From assembly GCA_002385265.1 (NCBI GenBank), contig DGDD01000283.1, forward strand, positions 1 through 16,652: 16,652 bases of DNA, written 5' to 3'. Numbering within the stretch: the first letter of the stretch is position 1; every line of letters starts with the position of its first letter. This document shows positions 6,471-14,795 of the stretch, one piece after another. The notes below the pieces were generated by a model, which was not told the origin of the DNA, did not search any database, and saw nothing but the letters and a program-made list of their open reading frames with translations. The stretch comes from Chitinophagaceae bacterium UBA3961 (GTDB taxonomy: Bacteria > Bacteroidota > Bacteroidia > Chitinophagales > Chitinophagaceae). The position numbers and the translations under genes are program-made.

Positions 6471-6528
6471 TATATGTGTGGAAACGACAAAGGAAGGGTG
6501 GTTTGCGACAGAATATGTACATTTAAGG

Positions 6529-7497
6529 ATGATAAAAATTGCCATTTTAGTTCCGGAGAGTTGCGTAATGCAGGCCATAGCAGACCCACGCTACCTTTTC
6601 AGCGCCGTGAATCAATTCTTGCAAGCTCAAGGCAGAGATGCCATTTTTGATGTGAAGTTAGTAGGTGCAGCTCCTCAAGTGGCACTTCAGTTTGGTTCAT
6701 TTATAGTACAAACCGAAAAGTTATTATCAGATTCTGCTACGTACGATTTGGTAATCATTCCGGCGCTTTTTGGAAACATGCGCGAAGCCATTAAGTTGAA
6801 TGAAAAAATGGTTCCTTGGATCCAGGCACAACATGAAAAAGGCTCTGCTGTGGCTTCTTTGTGCGTTGGAGCGTTTTTACTAGGAGCCACCGGATTATTG
6901 AATGGAAAAAAATGCTCCACCCATTGGGGCTTCTATCAAGAATTTAGAGAGTTGTACCCCGAAGTCACTATTGTAGATGGATCCATTATTACAGAAGAGG
7001 GGTCTGTTTATTCGAGCGGCGGCGCAAATTCCTATTGGAATCTTTTGTTGTATTTGGTAGAGAAGTATGTGGGTAGAGATTTGGCCATTCTCGCTTCTAA
7101 GTATTTCGCTATCGACATTGATCGCGACAGTCAAGCAGCTTTTGCTTTGTTTCAAGGCCAGAAAGATCATGGTGATGCTGCGGTATTAGAAGCACAACAA
7201 ATTATTGAGAAAAATGTAGGAGAAAAATTAAGTGTTGATGAATTAGCCGATAAAGTAGCCATCGGAAGAAGAAGTTTTGAAAGAAGGTTTAAGGCTGCTA
7301 CCAATAATTCGGTGTTGGAATACATGCAACGCGTGCGAATAGAATCGGCGAAACGACAATTTGAATCTTCGCGTAAAAACATCAATGAAGTAATGTATGA
7401 AGTAGGCTATACCGATACCAAGGCTTTTCGAACTACCTTCAAAAAAATAACCGGACTAACGCCGGTTGAATATCGAAACAAGTATGCACAAGCATAA
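6529..7497 (+). CDS. GlxA-family transcriptional regulator (DJ-1/PfpI-like domain plus AraC HTH)
   Basis: 322 residues from the ATG at 6529. Residues 1-190 form a DJ-1/PfpI-like (class I amidotransferase-like) domain with IAILVPE at the N-terminus, the nucleophile-elbow region SLCVGAFLLGA around Cys112, and THWG with His132. Residues 220-320 are an AraC/XylS DNA-binding domain with two helix-turn-helix units: LSVDELADKVAIGRRSFERR and INEVMYEVGYTDTKAFRTTF, ending in the usual GLTPVEYR. The sensor domain usually binds a small ligand rather than acting as an enzyme. A frame open to a TTG at 6418 gives 37 extra residues that would cross the divergent promoter and do not fit the family, so 6529 is preferred. 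Its likely target is the divergent SRPBCC-VOC operon; that is inferred from position. Confidence 0.92.
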   Translation: MIKIAILVPESCVMQAIADPRYLFSAVNQFLQAQGRDAIFDVKLVGAAPQVALQFGSFIVQTEKLLSDSATYDLVIIPALFGNMREAIKLNEKMVPWIQAQHEKGSAVASLCVGAFLLGATGLLNGKKCSTHWGFYQEFRELYPEVTIVDGSIITEEGSVYSSGGANSYWNLLLYLVEKYVGRDLAILASKYFAIDIDRDSQAAFALFQGQKDHGDAAVLEAQQIIEKNVGEKLSVDELADKVAIGRRSFERRFKAATNNSVLEYMQRVRIESAKRQFESSRKNINEVMYEVGYTDTKAFRTTFKKITGLTPVEYRNKYAQA

Positions 7498-7529
7498 AAA
7501 AAAGCGGTGAATTTCTTCACCGCTTTTTT
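7498..7529. terminator. Bidirectional intrinsic terminator between the regulator and gcvP
   Basis: A perfect 14-bp stem, AAAAAAGCGGTGAA (7498-7511) and TTCACCGCTTTTTT (7516-7529), closes a TTTC loop. It has a T-tract on both strands. It starts directly after the regulator's TAA (7495-7497) and ends one base before the gcvP stop codon at 7531, so one hairpin serves both convergent genes. Confidence 0.92.
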
Positions 7530-7530
7530 C

Positions 7531-10401
7531 TTACATATAACTTTCCATCGGTTCGCAAGTACAGATCAAATTGCGATCGCCGTGGGTGTTGTTGATTCTT
7601 GAAACTGTTGGCCAGAATTTGTTTTGACGTACATAAGCCAGCGGATACGCCGCTTGTTCTCTGCTATATGAATACGTCCATTCATTGGCAGCTACAATGA
7701 ACTGCGTATGAGGTGCATTCTTCAATGGATTGTCTTTTTTATCAGAACTTCCATTTTCAATAGCTGCGATTTCTTTTCTGATTTCCAACATCGCATCACA
7801 GAAACGATCGAGTTCTGCTTTGTCTTCGCTTTCAGTAGGCTCAATCATGATGGTTCCCGGAACAGGGAAGCTCATGGTTGGAGCGTGGAAGCCATAGTCC
7901 ATCAAACGTTTGGCCACATCTTCCGCTTCAATACCGGCTGTGTTCTTGAAAGGACGAAGGTCTACAATGAATTCATGCGCACAAGTTCCATTACTGCCTG
8001 TATATAGAATGTCGAAATCGTTTTGCAAACGCGCTTTCATGTAGTTCGCATTCAAAATAGCATATTCAGTTGCCATCTTAACGCCTTCTGATCCTAACAA
8101 TCGGATGTAGGCGTAACTGATCAACAGAATTGAAGCAGAACCGAATGGAGCCGCACTTACTGCGCCTTGTGGTTTACCAACCGTACCATCGCCATATATA
8201 ACGTGACCTGCCAAATGTGGAGCTAAGTGCTTTCTAACACAAATGGGGCCCATGCCGGGACCACCACCGCCGTGTGGAATGGCGAAGGTTTTGTGCAAGT
8301 TCAAGTGACAAACATCAGCACCAATTAAACCGGGAGATGTTAATCCCACTTGTGCATTCATGTTAGCACCGTCCATATACACTTGACCACCGTATTGGTG
8401 AACGATATCACAAATTTCTTTTACACTTTCTTCGAAAACGCCATAGGTACTTGGATAGGTAATCATGGTACCTGCAAGCGTATCAGCATATTGAGCAGCT
8501 TTTGCTTTGAAATCTTCTACATCTATGTATCCGTTTTCCAAGGCTTTTACCACAACTACTTTCATGCCTGCCATTACCGCACTCGCCGGATTGGTTCCGT
8601 GAGCGGAAATGGGAATCAAAACAACGGTACGTTGAGTGTCGCCATTGGCCAAGTGAAAATTCCGAATAGCAAGCAAACCTGCATATTCACCTTGTGCGCC
8701 ACTGTTAGGTTGCAAACTGCAAGCATCGAAACCTGTAACGGTGCAGAGATACTCGCTCAATAAAGAGGCCATTTGTTTGTATCCTTCAGTTTGGTTAGAA
8801 GGTGCAAATGGATGGATCTTGCTCCATTCAGGCCAGCTCAATGGCATCATTTCAGTAGCTGCGTTCAATTTCATGGTACAGCTACCCAATGAAATCATGG
8901 AGGTATTTAAAGAAAGGTCTTTGTTTTCTAGTTGCTTGATGTAGCGCATCATCTGACTTTCACTGCGGTGTGAGTTGAACACAGGGTGCGTGAGGAATTC
9001 AGAAGTGCGGGTGAGGTTTGAAGGAATGTGAACCAACGAAGAATCGTAGTTGATATCGAATGCAACAGGGTTCACCTCGTTTTCAAAGCAATTGATCACA
9101 TCAAACAAGTCGCTGGTACCGGTGGTTTCATCTAGTGAAATACCAACTAAGTTTTTACCAACATAACGTAGGTTAATGTGTTGACGCTCTGCTTTGTCTT
9201 TGATGATGCTGTTGTCAGCTACTTTCACTGTAATGGTATCGAAGAAAGAATTCGACACCAATTCAAAACCGCGCGATTTTAAACTATCAGCAACGGTTTG
9301 AGTAAGAAGGGCTACTCTTTTTGCGATGGCTTTCAATCCATCAGGTCCATGAAATACTGCATACATCGCAGCCATATTAGCTAAAAGGGCTTGCGCTGTA
9401 CAGATATTTGAAGTTGCTTTTTCACGTTTGATGTGTTGCTCACGCGTTTGAAGGGCCATGCGGAGTGCGCGTTGACCTTTTGCGTCGATGCTCACACCAA
9501 TGATACGACCAGGAATAGAGCGTTTGAATTCATCTTTGGTGCTGAAAAATGCAGCGTGTGGTCCACCGAAACCCAAAGGAATACCGAAGCGTTGAGAAGA
9601 ACCTAAAGCTACATCGGCACCCAGTTCTCCGGGCGAGGTTAACAAGGTAAGTGCTAGTAAATCTGTAGCCATTGCCACGTAAGCGCCAACACCATGTATT
9701 TTATCAATAAAAGAACGATAATCTTCAATTGAACCTGCCGCATTGGGGTATTGTACTAAGGCTCCGAAATAAGTGGAGTCGATGGTAGCAGTTTTATAAT
9801 CACCAATCACCACTTCAATATCAAGTGGTTGCGCACGGGTGATCACCACATCGATGGTTTGCGGGAAGGTCTGTTCGTCAACAAAGAATTTCGGAGCAGT
9901 TACCACTTCTGTTTTATTCACTTGGTGGAAGAAGAGGTTCATGGCTTCTGCTGCTGCCGTTGCTTCATCGAGAAGAGAAGCGTTGGCAATGGGGAGTCCG
10001 GTTAAATCGCTCACCATGGTTTGATAGTTCAACAGGCTCTCTAATCGGCCTTGAGAAATCTCAGCTTGATAGGGAGTGTATTGAGTGTACCAACCCGGAT
10101 TTTCGAAAATATTGCGAAGAATAACCGAGGGGGTAAAGGTATCGTAATAGCCTTGACCAATATAGGTTTTATAGATCTTGTTCTGCTGAGAAAGGTCTTT
10201 GAGGTGTTGTAACAAAGCCGCTTCGCTCATGGCACCGGGAATGGCCAAAGCATCCTTTTTTTGAATGGCGGTTGGTACGGTTTTTTTGATCAACGCGTCT
10301 ACCGAGGGTTCACCAATGGTTTTAAGCATAGCTGCTTCAGAACCGATGGTGCCGATATGACGACCTAAAAATTCGTTGGACTGTTGTTGAAATAGGTTCA
10401 T
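7531..10401 (-). CDS. gcvP: Glycine dehydrogenase (decarboxylating), glycine cleavage system P-protein
   Basis: 956 residues, the normal length for the single-chain P-protein. It is a PLP enzyme that decarboxylates glycine and passes the aminomethyl group to the lipoyl arm of GcvH. The N-terminus [17 protein letters not shown] and the segment YGQGYYDT-like [17 protein letters not shown] near residue 90 are typical. The first half corresponds to GcvPA and the second to GcvPB. The PLP lysine is Lys704 in HLNLHKTF, followed by the glycine-rich [11 protein letters not shown] loop. Other GcvP marks are [11 protein letters not shown] and [13 protein letters not shown]. An in-frame GTG/ATG-type extension to 10470 would overlap the promoter at 10468-10475 and lacks homology, so 10401 is the start. 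No gcvT or gcvH is in the window. Confidence 0.97.
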   Translation of the reverse strand: MNLFQQQSNEFLGRHIGTIGSEAAMLKTIGEPSVDALIKKTVPTAIQKKDALAIPGAMSEAALLQHLKDLSQQNKIYKTYIGQGYYDTFTPSVILRNIFENPGWYTQYTPYQAEISQGRLESLLNYQTMVSDLTGLPIANASLLDEATAAAEAMNLFFHQVNKTEVVTAPKFFVDEQTFPQTIDVVITRAQPLDIEVVIGDYKTATIDSTYFGALVQYPNAAGSIEDYRSFIDKIHGVGAYVAMATDLLALTLLTSPGELGADVALGSSQRFGIPLGFGGPHAAFFSTKDEFKRSIPGRIIGVSIDAKGQRALRMALQTREQHIKREKATSNICTAQALLANMAAMYAVFHGPDGLKAIAKRVALLTQTVADSLKSRGFELVSNSFFDTITVKVADNSIIKDKAERQHINLRYVGKNLVGISLDETTGTSDLFDVINCFENEVNPVAFDINYDSSLVHIPSNLTRTSEFLTHPVFNSHRSESQMMRYIKQLENKDLSLNTSMISLGSCTMKLNAATEMMPLSWPEWSKIHPFAPSNQTEGYKQMASLLSEYLCTVTGFDACSLQPNSGAQGEYAGLLAIRNFHLANGDTQRTVVLIPISAHGTNPASAVMAGMKVVVVKALENGYIDVEDFKAKAAQYADTLAGTMITYPSTYGVFEESVKEICDIVHQYGGQVYMDGANMNAQVGLTSPGLIGADVCHLNLHKTFAIPHGGGGPGMGPICVRKHLAPHLAGHVIYGDGTVGKPQGAVSAAPFGSASILLISYAYIRLLGSEGVKMATEYAILNANYMKARLQNDFDILYTGSNGTCAHEFIVDLRPFKNTAGIEAEDVAKRLMDYGFHAPTMSFPVPGTIMIEPTESEDKAELDRFCDAMLEIRKEIAAIENGSSDKKDNPLKNAPHTQFIVAANEWTYSYSREQAAYPLAYVRQNKFWPTVSRINNTHGDRNLICTCEPMESYM

Positions 10402-10467
10402 TTTTAAAGCTTTAGTACAGAACTGAATGTTGACTTTGATGCGGGCCAAAACAAGAACTTTGGCGCG

Positions 10468-10495
10468 CAAATTTACCGCTTTATTTTGGCACTAA
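10468..10495 (-). promoter_or_regulatory. Predicted Bacteroidota promoter of gcvP
   Basis: On the minus strand TAAATTTG (10468-10475) fits the -7 consensus TAnnTTTG exactly. A TTA at 10493-10495 is a one-mismatch -33 element with a 17-bp spacer. Transcription would begin near 10461, giving a leader of about 60 bases. That leader is too short for a glycine riboswitch, and none of its conserved elements are seen. Confidence 0.5.
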
Positions 10496-10521
10496 CAGCC
10501 ATTTGTTTAAGGAGTGCAAAA

Positions 10522-10834
10522 AATGAGGAAAAGAAGGAGGAGGAGAAAGAACAGGAGGAGGAAGAGGGGGGAGAAAGGAAAGAGGAGACGAGGATAAGAG
10601 GAGACGAGGAGGGAGGAGGGAGGATAGAGGAAGGAGGAAATACAGAGAGGCTTCCAGCGCTGCAATCGCTGCAGTGAAAAATCAATTAATAATTGAATAG
10701 CGGGGAGAAAGAACAGGAGGAGGAAGAACAAGAGGAGAAAGAACAGGAGGAGGAAGAGGGGGGAGAAAGGAAAGAGGAGACGAGGATAAGAGGAGACGAG
10801 GAGGGAGGAAGGAGGAAGGAGGAAATACAGAGAG
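10522..10834 (+). repeat. Duplicated polypurine repeat block
   Basis: The + strand is almost pure A/G over most of this region. A 78-base segment at 10540-10617 is repeated without a mismatch at 10732-10809, a 192-base offset. Both copies continue to a shared 22-base segment ending in AAATACAGAGAG (10628-10649 and 10813-10834), then diverge into CCAGCGC-containing GC-rich DNA. The 17-mer GAAAGAACAGGAGGAGG occurs three times, at 10545, 10707 and 10737. Between the copies is A/T-rich AATTAATAATTG. Open frames across it (Pro/Ser/Leu-rich on minus, Glu/Arg-rich on plus) simply translate the repeat and are not genes. Such tracts can adopt triplex forms and expand or contract. Confidence 0.9.
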
Positions 10835-10940
10835 ACTGCCAGCGCCGCGATAACGCTGCGATCCCTGCGCCGCTGCGGTTCAAAAATGAACAATCAGACC
10901 GATTGAACAACGGGTACTGATATTCATGTTCGCTGCAAAA
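10835..10940. other. GC-rich CGCTGCG module and spacer
   Basis: This follows the second polypurine copy and contains repeated GCTGCG words, including CTGCGCCGCTGCGGT at 10865-10879, which reappears exactly at 14746-14760 in another intergenic mosaic. From 10880 to 10940 the sequence becomes ordinary and holds no feature I can name. Confidence 0.6.
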
Positions 10941-11017
10941 CCTAAAGCCCAAGGCCCAAAGCCTAAAGCCTAAAACCTAAGGCCTAACGCCTAAAACCCA
11001 ACACCCAAAGCCTCAAA
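10941..11017. repeat. Degenerate 7-bp tandem array, consensus CCYAARR, 11 units
   Basis: Read from 10941 the sequence falls into consecutive heptamers: CCTAAAG, CCCAAGG, CCCAAAG, CCTAAAG, CCTAAAA, CCTAAGG, CCTAACG, CCTAAAA, CCCAACA, CCCAAAG, CCTCAAA. CC opens every unit and A fills positions 4-5 in all. The last unit merges into the A-run of the adjacent terminator. It is a simple-sequence array; variation within units is mainly C/T at position 3 and in the last two positions. Confidence 0.88.
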
Positions 11018-11037
11018 AAAAAAGGCCCCTCAGGGCC
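11015..11037 (-). terminator. Intrinsic terminator after the MBL-fold gene
   Basis: On the minus strand GGCCC-TGAG-GGGCC is followed directly by nine T residues. It begins 24 bases after the stop codon at 11062. It probably ends transcripts coming from the minus-strand genes 11062-14467. Confidence 0.85.
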
Positions 11038-11061
11038 AATTTTATCAAAGATTCAACAAAA

Positions 11062-11961
11062 CTATTTTGGAGCCGTAAGTTCATCCCAGGCGGCGGTAAG
11101 CGGACGAGCCAGTCCATCGCCCGACCATTCTGTTTTAAAAGGAAGGGTGGTAGTTTTAATGAATTCTTCCTTGGTTTTACCAGCTTTGATCTCTTTGTCG
11201 GTAAAATCCAATACACCGTTCAAGTATTCACCAAACTTGGTCAGGTCTTCATGCGTTCCCAGAATTTGGTACCCTTCGGCGCTGTGACCAAACACATAGC
11301 GCGTTTTCTTGTCTAATTTCTTTTTAGTTTTCTCCAGTACTGTGATCCAGTTTTTCATATTGGCGCCTGCAGAGCGATCAACAAACGGATGGCGGCGATT
11401 GAAACACAGATCTCCCATATGGGCAATATTTGAATCTTCGAAGTGAACTACACTATCGCCATTGGTATGTCCCGCACCAAAATAATACAGGCACATTCTT
11501 TCGCCTCCAATGTCTTCGCACCAGGTTTCGCGGTAGGTGCGATCGGGATACAATTGTTTGTCTTCCGATTTTTGTGCAGCAGCCGCGGCCTTCTGATTCA
11601 CTAATGAATTTTCGTGGGCTAAAACGTGCTTAACTAAACCCTTGTAAGAAATGTTTCCGGCGGTATGATCGCCATGATGATGGGTGTTTACTAATAATGC
11701 GAATCCTTGGTTGCGTTTTTTCAATTCTTCAATCAAATGATTGCTTTGATCGGGGAATTGGGAATCTACAACCACTATTCCATCGGCAGTGAAGTTGAAC
11801 AAGATGGTTCCTCCTCGCTCCGTAAACACTCCGATGTTTTCAGTTAACATTTGAATTTTCCATGCGGGCTGTTGAAATAAATTGGCGATCAGCTCTTGCT
11901 TGGCAAGGGTGAGCGCACCGGCAGTTAGTAGACCGGATCTTAAGAAGAGACGACGGTTCAT
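11062..11961 (-). CDS. Tat-exported metallo-beta-lactamase-fold hydrolase
   Basis: 299 residues. The N-terminus MNRRLFLRSGLLTAGALTLA is a twin-arginine (Tat) signal peptide, so the folded metalloprotein is probably exported to the periplasm. The MBL metal site is complete: His94-x-His96-x-Asp98-His99 in NTHHHGDHTAG, His165 in GAGHTNGD, Asp184 in HMGD and His226 in FGHSAEG. This layout matches the quinoprotein-relay/SoxH-like and B-type lactamase-like groups; nothing here shows beta-lactamase activity. It also has an alanine-rich KAAAAAQK linker at about 124-131. It lies 39 bp after the YkgJ-like gene and is followed by a terminator. The substrate is unknown. Confidence 0.9.
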   Translation of the reverse strand: MNRRLFLRSGLLTAGALTLAKQELIANLFQQPAWKIQMLTENIGVFTERGGTILFNFTADGIVVVDSQFPDQSNHLIEELKKRNQGFALLVNTHHHGDHTAGNISYKGLVKHVLAHENSLVNQKAAAAAQKSEDKQLYPDRTYRETWCEDIGGERMCLYYFGAGHTNGDSVVHFEDSNIAHMGDLCFNRRHPFVDRSAGANMKNWITVLEKTKKKLDKKTRYVFGHSAEGYQILGTHEDLTKFGEYLNGVLDFTDKEIKAGKTKEEFIKTTTLPFKTEWSGDGLARPLTAAWDELTAPK

Positions 11962-12000
11962 GGTGGTAGAATTTTTAGGCTATTATTACAATGAAAAGAC

Positions 12001-12489
12001 TCATTTGTTTTTCTCAGCAGCCAATAGTCCTTCTAACACATAATACGTAATCGGACAGAAACTTGCATTCTTAAGCGTTAAGGCGGGTCGTCTGAAGATT
12101 ACATCTTCATCGGTGTACGGAAAACGTTGGCAATCACTTGGCCGCTGATCGTAGATGCTGCAATAATTATCGCTTCCTAAAAATGGACAAGGACTCGACT
12201 TTACAACATAATCTCCTTCTTTATCCAATACGAGATAGGTTTCGATAAAGACGCTTTCTTTCATCTTTAAGTACTTGCTAATTCGTTTGATATCGGGTGT
12301 TTTAAACCGAGGAGAATAGTTTTTGCAACACGCTGCACAAGACAAGCAGTCAACTTTCTCGAATGCTTCTTCATGCAAATCGGGCAATTGCTTCAAAATC
12401 ACATTGCGGTTGGTTCTCTCCAAATACTGTTTGTATTGTTTTGAATGCTCCGCCGATTTCTTCTCCCAGTTTTTCAATCGATCCGACAC
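12001..12489 (-). CDS. YkgJ-family cysteine cluster protein
   Basis: 162 residues. Eight cysteines in the family pattern: Cys48, 51, 54 and 55 in CLSCAACC, then Cys101 in PCPFL, Cys110 in YCSIYDQRP, Cys120 in DCQRFP and Cys145 in FCPI. This family (zinc- or iron-chelating, UPF0153-like) binds a metal or Fe-S centre; its reaction is unknown. The N-terminal 40 residues are charged and helical. The start is GTG at 12489: an in-frame TGA stands two codons upstream and no suitable ATG follows before the cysteine motif. It lies 101 bp after the MFS gene and 39 bp before the MBL-fold gene, so it may be part of one transcript, but the spacing does not prove it. Confidence 0.88.
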   Translation of the reverse strand: MSDRLKNWEKKSAEHSKQYKQYLERTNRNVILKQLPDLHEEAFEKVDCLSCAACCKNYSPRFKTPDIKRISKYLKMKESVFIETYLVLDKEGDYVVKSSPCPFLGSDNYCSIYDQRPSDCQRFPYTDEDVIFRRPALTLKNASFCPITYYVLEGLLAAEKNK

Positions 12490-12590
12490 TGTTCAATGAA
12501 TAATTAAGAATTAAAAATTAAGCAAAAATCTTGACATGTGAAAAATAATCTTAAAGTGAGGAAGTAACGCCTTTAATTAAGATGATTTTT

Positions 12591-13838
12591 TCAATAATTA
12601 AGTTCCTTCAGCCCTTTTGCTTTATACCAAGTTACGATTGTTACAATGATGGTCATACAGCCTCCAAATAGCACAGAGGGAACAGTTCCCATAGCAGATG
12701 CAGCTACTCCACTTTCAAATTGACCCAATTCATTGCTACTATTGATAAAGATAGAATTCACACTCGATACTCTGCCTCGCATTTCATCAGGAACAAAGAG
12801 TTGAAATATTGTTCCACGTATGATCACACTTACTCCGTCAAAAATGCCACTTGCAAACAAAGCGAAGAAACTTAACCAATAAGACCTAGAAAATGCAAAT
12901 ACGATGATGCACACGCCAAACCAAGCTACTACTTGAAACAACAATTTGCCTTGATGCTGTTTCAATGGTTTTGCCGTTAACCATGCGATGGCAACAAAAT
13001 TTCCAATATAGGTGGCCGAAATTAGCCACCCCAATCCTTCCGGCCCAACATGTAATATGTCTTTTGCAAATACCGGCAACAAGGCTGTGGCACCACCAAA
13101 TAAAACAGCGAACATATCTAAACTCATGGCCCCCATCAATGCTTTTTGATTCCAAACAAAATACAATCCTTCTTTTACACTGTCCCATGTTTTCTTATTA
13201 CCGGGGTTCCAAACAATTTCCTTTGGTTTAATTAAGCTGAAGAGTAACAAACCTGCCAAAACAAAAGAACCGCCAATGATGTATGAAACGGTAATGCTGG
13301 TATAGCCCAACAACAAGCCTGCAAGCGCTGGTCCGGCAACTGCTGCTACCAACCATCCCATGCTGTTCACAGACGCTGCCCTTACCAAATTTTCTGTTGG
13401 AACCAATTGCGCTAGAAACGCATTGAAGGCCGGTCCGCTGTAGGCTCTGATGATTCCCGTTCCAAAAATGCAGGTATAGATTAGCCATGAGAATAAACTT
13501 GGACTAATCTGTGAACTGATGGAAGGTGCCGTTAATATCAGTAGTAAGATTTCGACTAGAAAATAGGCTGCTAAACATATGACCAAGAGGTTTCTTTTGT
13601 TACTGCGATCCACTCTTACCCCCGCCGGTAAAGCCAACAAAACCGCAGGGATCACTTCGCTTAATCCAAGCATTCCCAATGCCAACTTACTGCCGGTTTT
13701 TTCATACAAGATCCAGCCGAGTAGAACGGGGTTCATGCGCATTCCCGCAATGAATAAGGCGCGTCCAAACAGAAACCATGTAAATTCATAATTGATAATG
13801 GGAAAGAGTTTCTTTTTTAGTTCGCTTGCGTCACTCAT
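12591..13838 (-). CDS. MFS transporter, EntS/MFS_3-like exporter
   Basis: 415 residues with about 10-12 hydrophobic segments along its length. The cytoplasmic loop motif A appears as GVRVDRSNKR at residues 73-82, after the second membrane segment. The central segment LFGGATALLPVFAKDILHVG is typical of the EntS-like exporter branch of the major facilitator superfamily, which moves siderophores, drugs or metabolites outward. Its ATG overlaps the stop of the upstream deoxynucleoside kinase by 4 bp (ATGA), so they are likely translated together. That pairing hints at a nucleoside-related substrate but does not show it. Substrate prediction is not possible by eye. Confidence 0.88.
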   Translation of the reverse strand: MSDASELKKKLFPIINYEFTWFLFGRALFIAGMRMNPVLLGWILYEKTGSKLALGMLGLSEVIPAVLLALPAGVRVDRSNKRNLLVICLAAYFLVEILLLILTAPSISSQISPSLFSWLIYTCIFGTGIIRAYSGPAFNAFLAQLVPTENLVRAASVNSMGWLVAAVAGPALAGLLLGYTSITVSYIIGGSFVLAGLLLFSLIKPKEIVWNPGNKKTWDSVKEGLYFVWNQKALMGAMSLDMFAVLFGGATALLPVFAKDILHVGPEGLGWLISATYIGNFVAIAWLTAKPLKQHQGKLLFQVVAWFGVCIIVFAFSRSYWLSFFALFASGIFDGVSVIIRGTIFQLFVPDEMRGRVSSVNSIFINSSNELGQFESGVAASAMGTVPSVLFGGCMTIIVTIVTWYKAKGLKELNY

Positions 13839-14467
13839 GGTAATGTAAGATAATGCTGTCCGTGATCGTAGTCTTTTTCCAAGGCTTCGATTATGATGTC
13901 CAAATGCTTTTTATTGGTCAAAAAATCGGCATTCGAAGCATCCACGAACAACGTTTTTATATTGTGTTGCTTGATATAGTTGGTATAGGTTTGTTGAATA
14001 TTGAATAAGTATTCATCCGGTATACTCTGTTCGTAAGGTCTTTGGCGTTTCTTGATGTTTTGCTGCAGTTTTTGAACCGGTGCATGTAAATAGATCAGGA
14101 TTTCAGGTTGCGCCAATTGAGTGTGAATGATTTCAAACAATTTTTGATACAATCTGAATTCTTCATCCGGCAAATTCACTTTAGCAAATAGCAAACATTT
14201 GGTGAACAGATAGTCGGAAATGGTTACTTGCTGAAAAAGATCCTTGGTATGGATCAATTCTTTCAACTGTTTGTAACGCTCTGCCATGAAAAAGAGTTCG
14301 AGCGGAAAGGCGAATTGTTTAGGGTTTTCATAAAATTTGGGCAAGAAAGGATTGTCGGCAAATTCTTCCAAAACCAATCGGGCGTTGAAATGTCTTGCCA
14401 ACAAGTGCGAAAGTGTCGTTTTCCCGGCACCAATATTTCCTTCAATCGTAATAAAATGATACTTCAT
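13835..14467 (-). CDS. Deoxynucleoside kinase
   Basis: 210 residues, cytoplasmic. The P-loop GNIGAGKTT is at residues 10-18, within the family's opening FITIEGNIGAGKT. VLEEF near residue 35 and SDYLFTK near residue 85 match the substrate-binding Glu and the DRY/ERS-like motif of the dNK family, and KKRQRPYEQ around 139-147 resembles the arginine-rich lid (KRxRxxE). The enzyme phosphorylates deoxynucleosides with ATP for dNTP salvage. Which base it prefers cannot be decided here; bacterial relatives are often deoxyadenosine/deoxyguanosine kinases. It overlaps the MFS gene at its 3' end. folK lies upstream, separated by 328 bp of repeat DNA. A dNK next to folK is a common Bacteroidota arrangement. 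Confidence 0.9.
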   Translation of the reverse strand: MKYHFITIEGNIGAGKTTLSHLLARHFNARLVLEEFADNPFLPKFYENPKQFAFPLELFFMAERYKQLKELIHTKDLFQQVTISDYLFTKCLLFAKVNLPDEEFRLYQKLFEIIHTQLAQPEILIYLHAPVQKLQQNIKKRQRPYEQSIPDEYLFNIQQTYTNYIKQHNIKTLFVDASNADFLTNKKHLDIIIEALEKDYDHGQHYLTLP

Positions 14468-14795
14468 ACTTCATCCACGCTATAGCAGTTCCTAAATCCG
14501 GTTGCAAATTACCAAATTCGGTTGGTGTGAGGGCCAGTGGGGGTGGCGTGTGGAAAAGAAGAGTAAATAATTAATAAGTAATAATTAATAATTAATAATG
14601 GAACGGCCGGCGAGATCAAGAAAGAACAGGGAGAGGAACAGGGGGAGGGAGGAGGCACGGGGATTCGCTGCGTTGCCGCCGCGGACTTGTCCTGAGCGGT
14701 TCCTGAGCTTGTCGAAGGGCGGGCCGAAGGCACAGTCGAAGGACGCTGCGCCGCTGCGGTGAGAAAACGTGAAAAGCCAGAAGAATCGAGACAGC
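14468..14795. other. Intergenic repeat mosaic between folK and the deoxynucleoside kinase
   Basis: No gene. In order it holds: about 90 ordinary bases that should contain the kinase promoter (no exact TAnnTTTG; GGTAATTTG is one base short); an A/T repeat at 14564-14599 with a 7-bp AATTAAT-like period; a purine tract at 14618-14655 with GAAAGAACAGG; a GC-rich CGCTGCGTTGCCGCCGCGG stretch (14666-14684); a CCTGAGC/GTCGAAGG cluster (14691-14742); and CTGCGCCGCTGCGGT (14746-14760). The same types of module occur at 10522-10880. A short frame on the minus strand here is a translation of repeats. Confidence 0.75.
14691..14742. repeat. CCTGAGC / GTCGAAGG repeat cluster, second locus
   Basis: CCTGAGC occurs at 14691 and 14702, an 11-base step. 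GTCGAAGG occurs at 14711 and 14735, with a GCCGAAGG between. The block CCTGAGCTTGTCGAAGG (14702-14718) is the compact form of the repeat that is expanded at 2458-2519. Confidence 0.75.

Noticed and set aside
6418..6528. TTG-initiated 37-residue extension of the GlxA-type regulator
   Set aside because: It crosses the divergent promoter, and the DJ-1-like domain begins exactly at the ATG at 6529.
10402..10467. Glycine riboswitch upstream of gcvP
   Set aside because: The leader is only about 60 bases and shows none of the paired helices expected of the aptamer.
10402..10470. 23-residue N-terminal extension of GcvP
   Set aside because: It overlaps the predicted promoter, has no family similarity, and the start at 10401 gives the normal P-protein N-terminus and length.
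10473..10952. Several long open frames on both strands across the purine tract (Pro/Ser/Leu/Phe-rich or Glu/Arg-rich)
   Set aside because: They are translations of A/G-only repeat DNA, are open in several frames at once and show no domain or start signal.
10941..11017. Telomere-like or CRISPR interpretation of the heptamer array
   Set aside because: Units resemble but do not match the CCCTAAA telomere repeat, the array is internal and degenerate, and there are no spacers.
11062..11961. Beta-lactamase resistance gene
   Set aside because: The metal site is shared by many MBL-fold hydrolases and nothing specific to class B beta-lactamases is visible.
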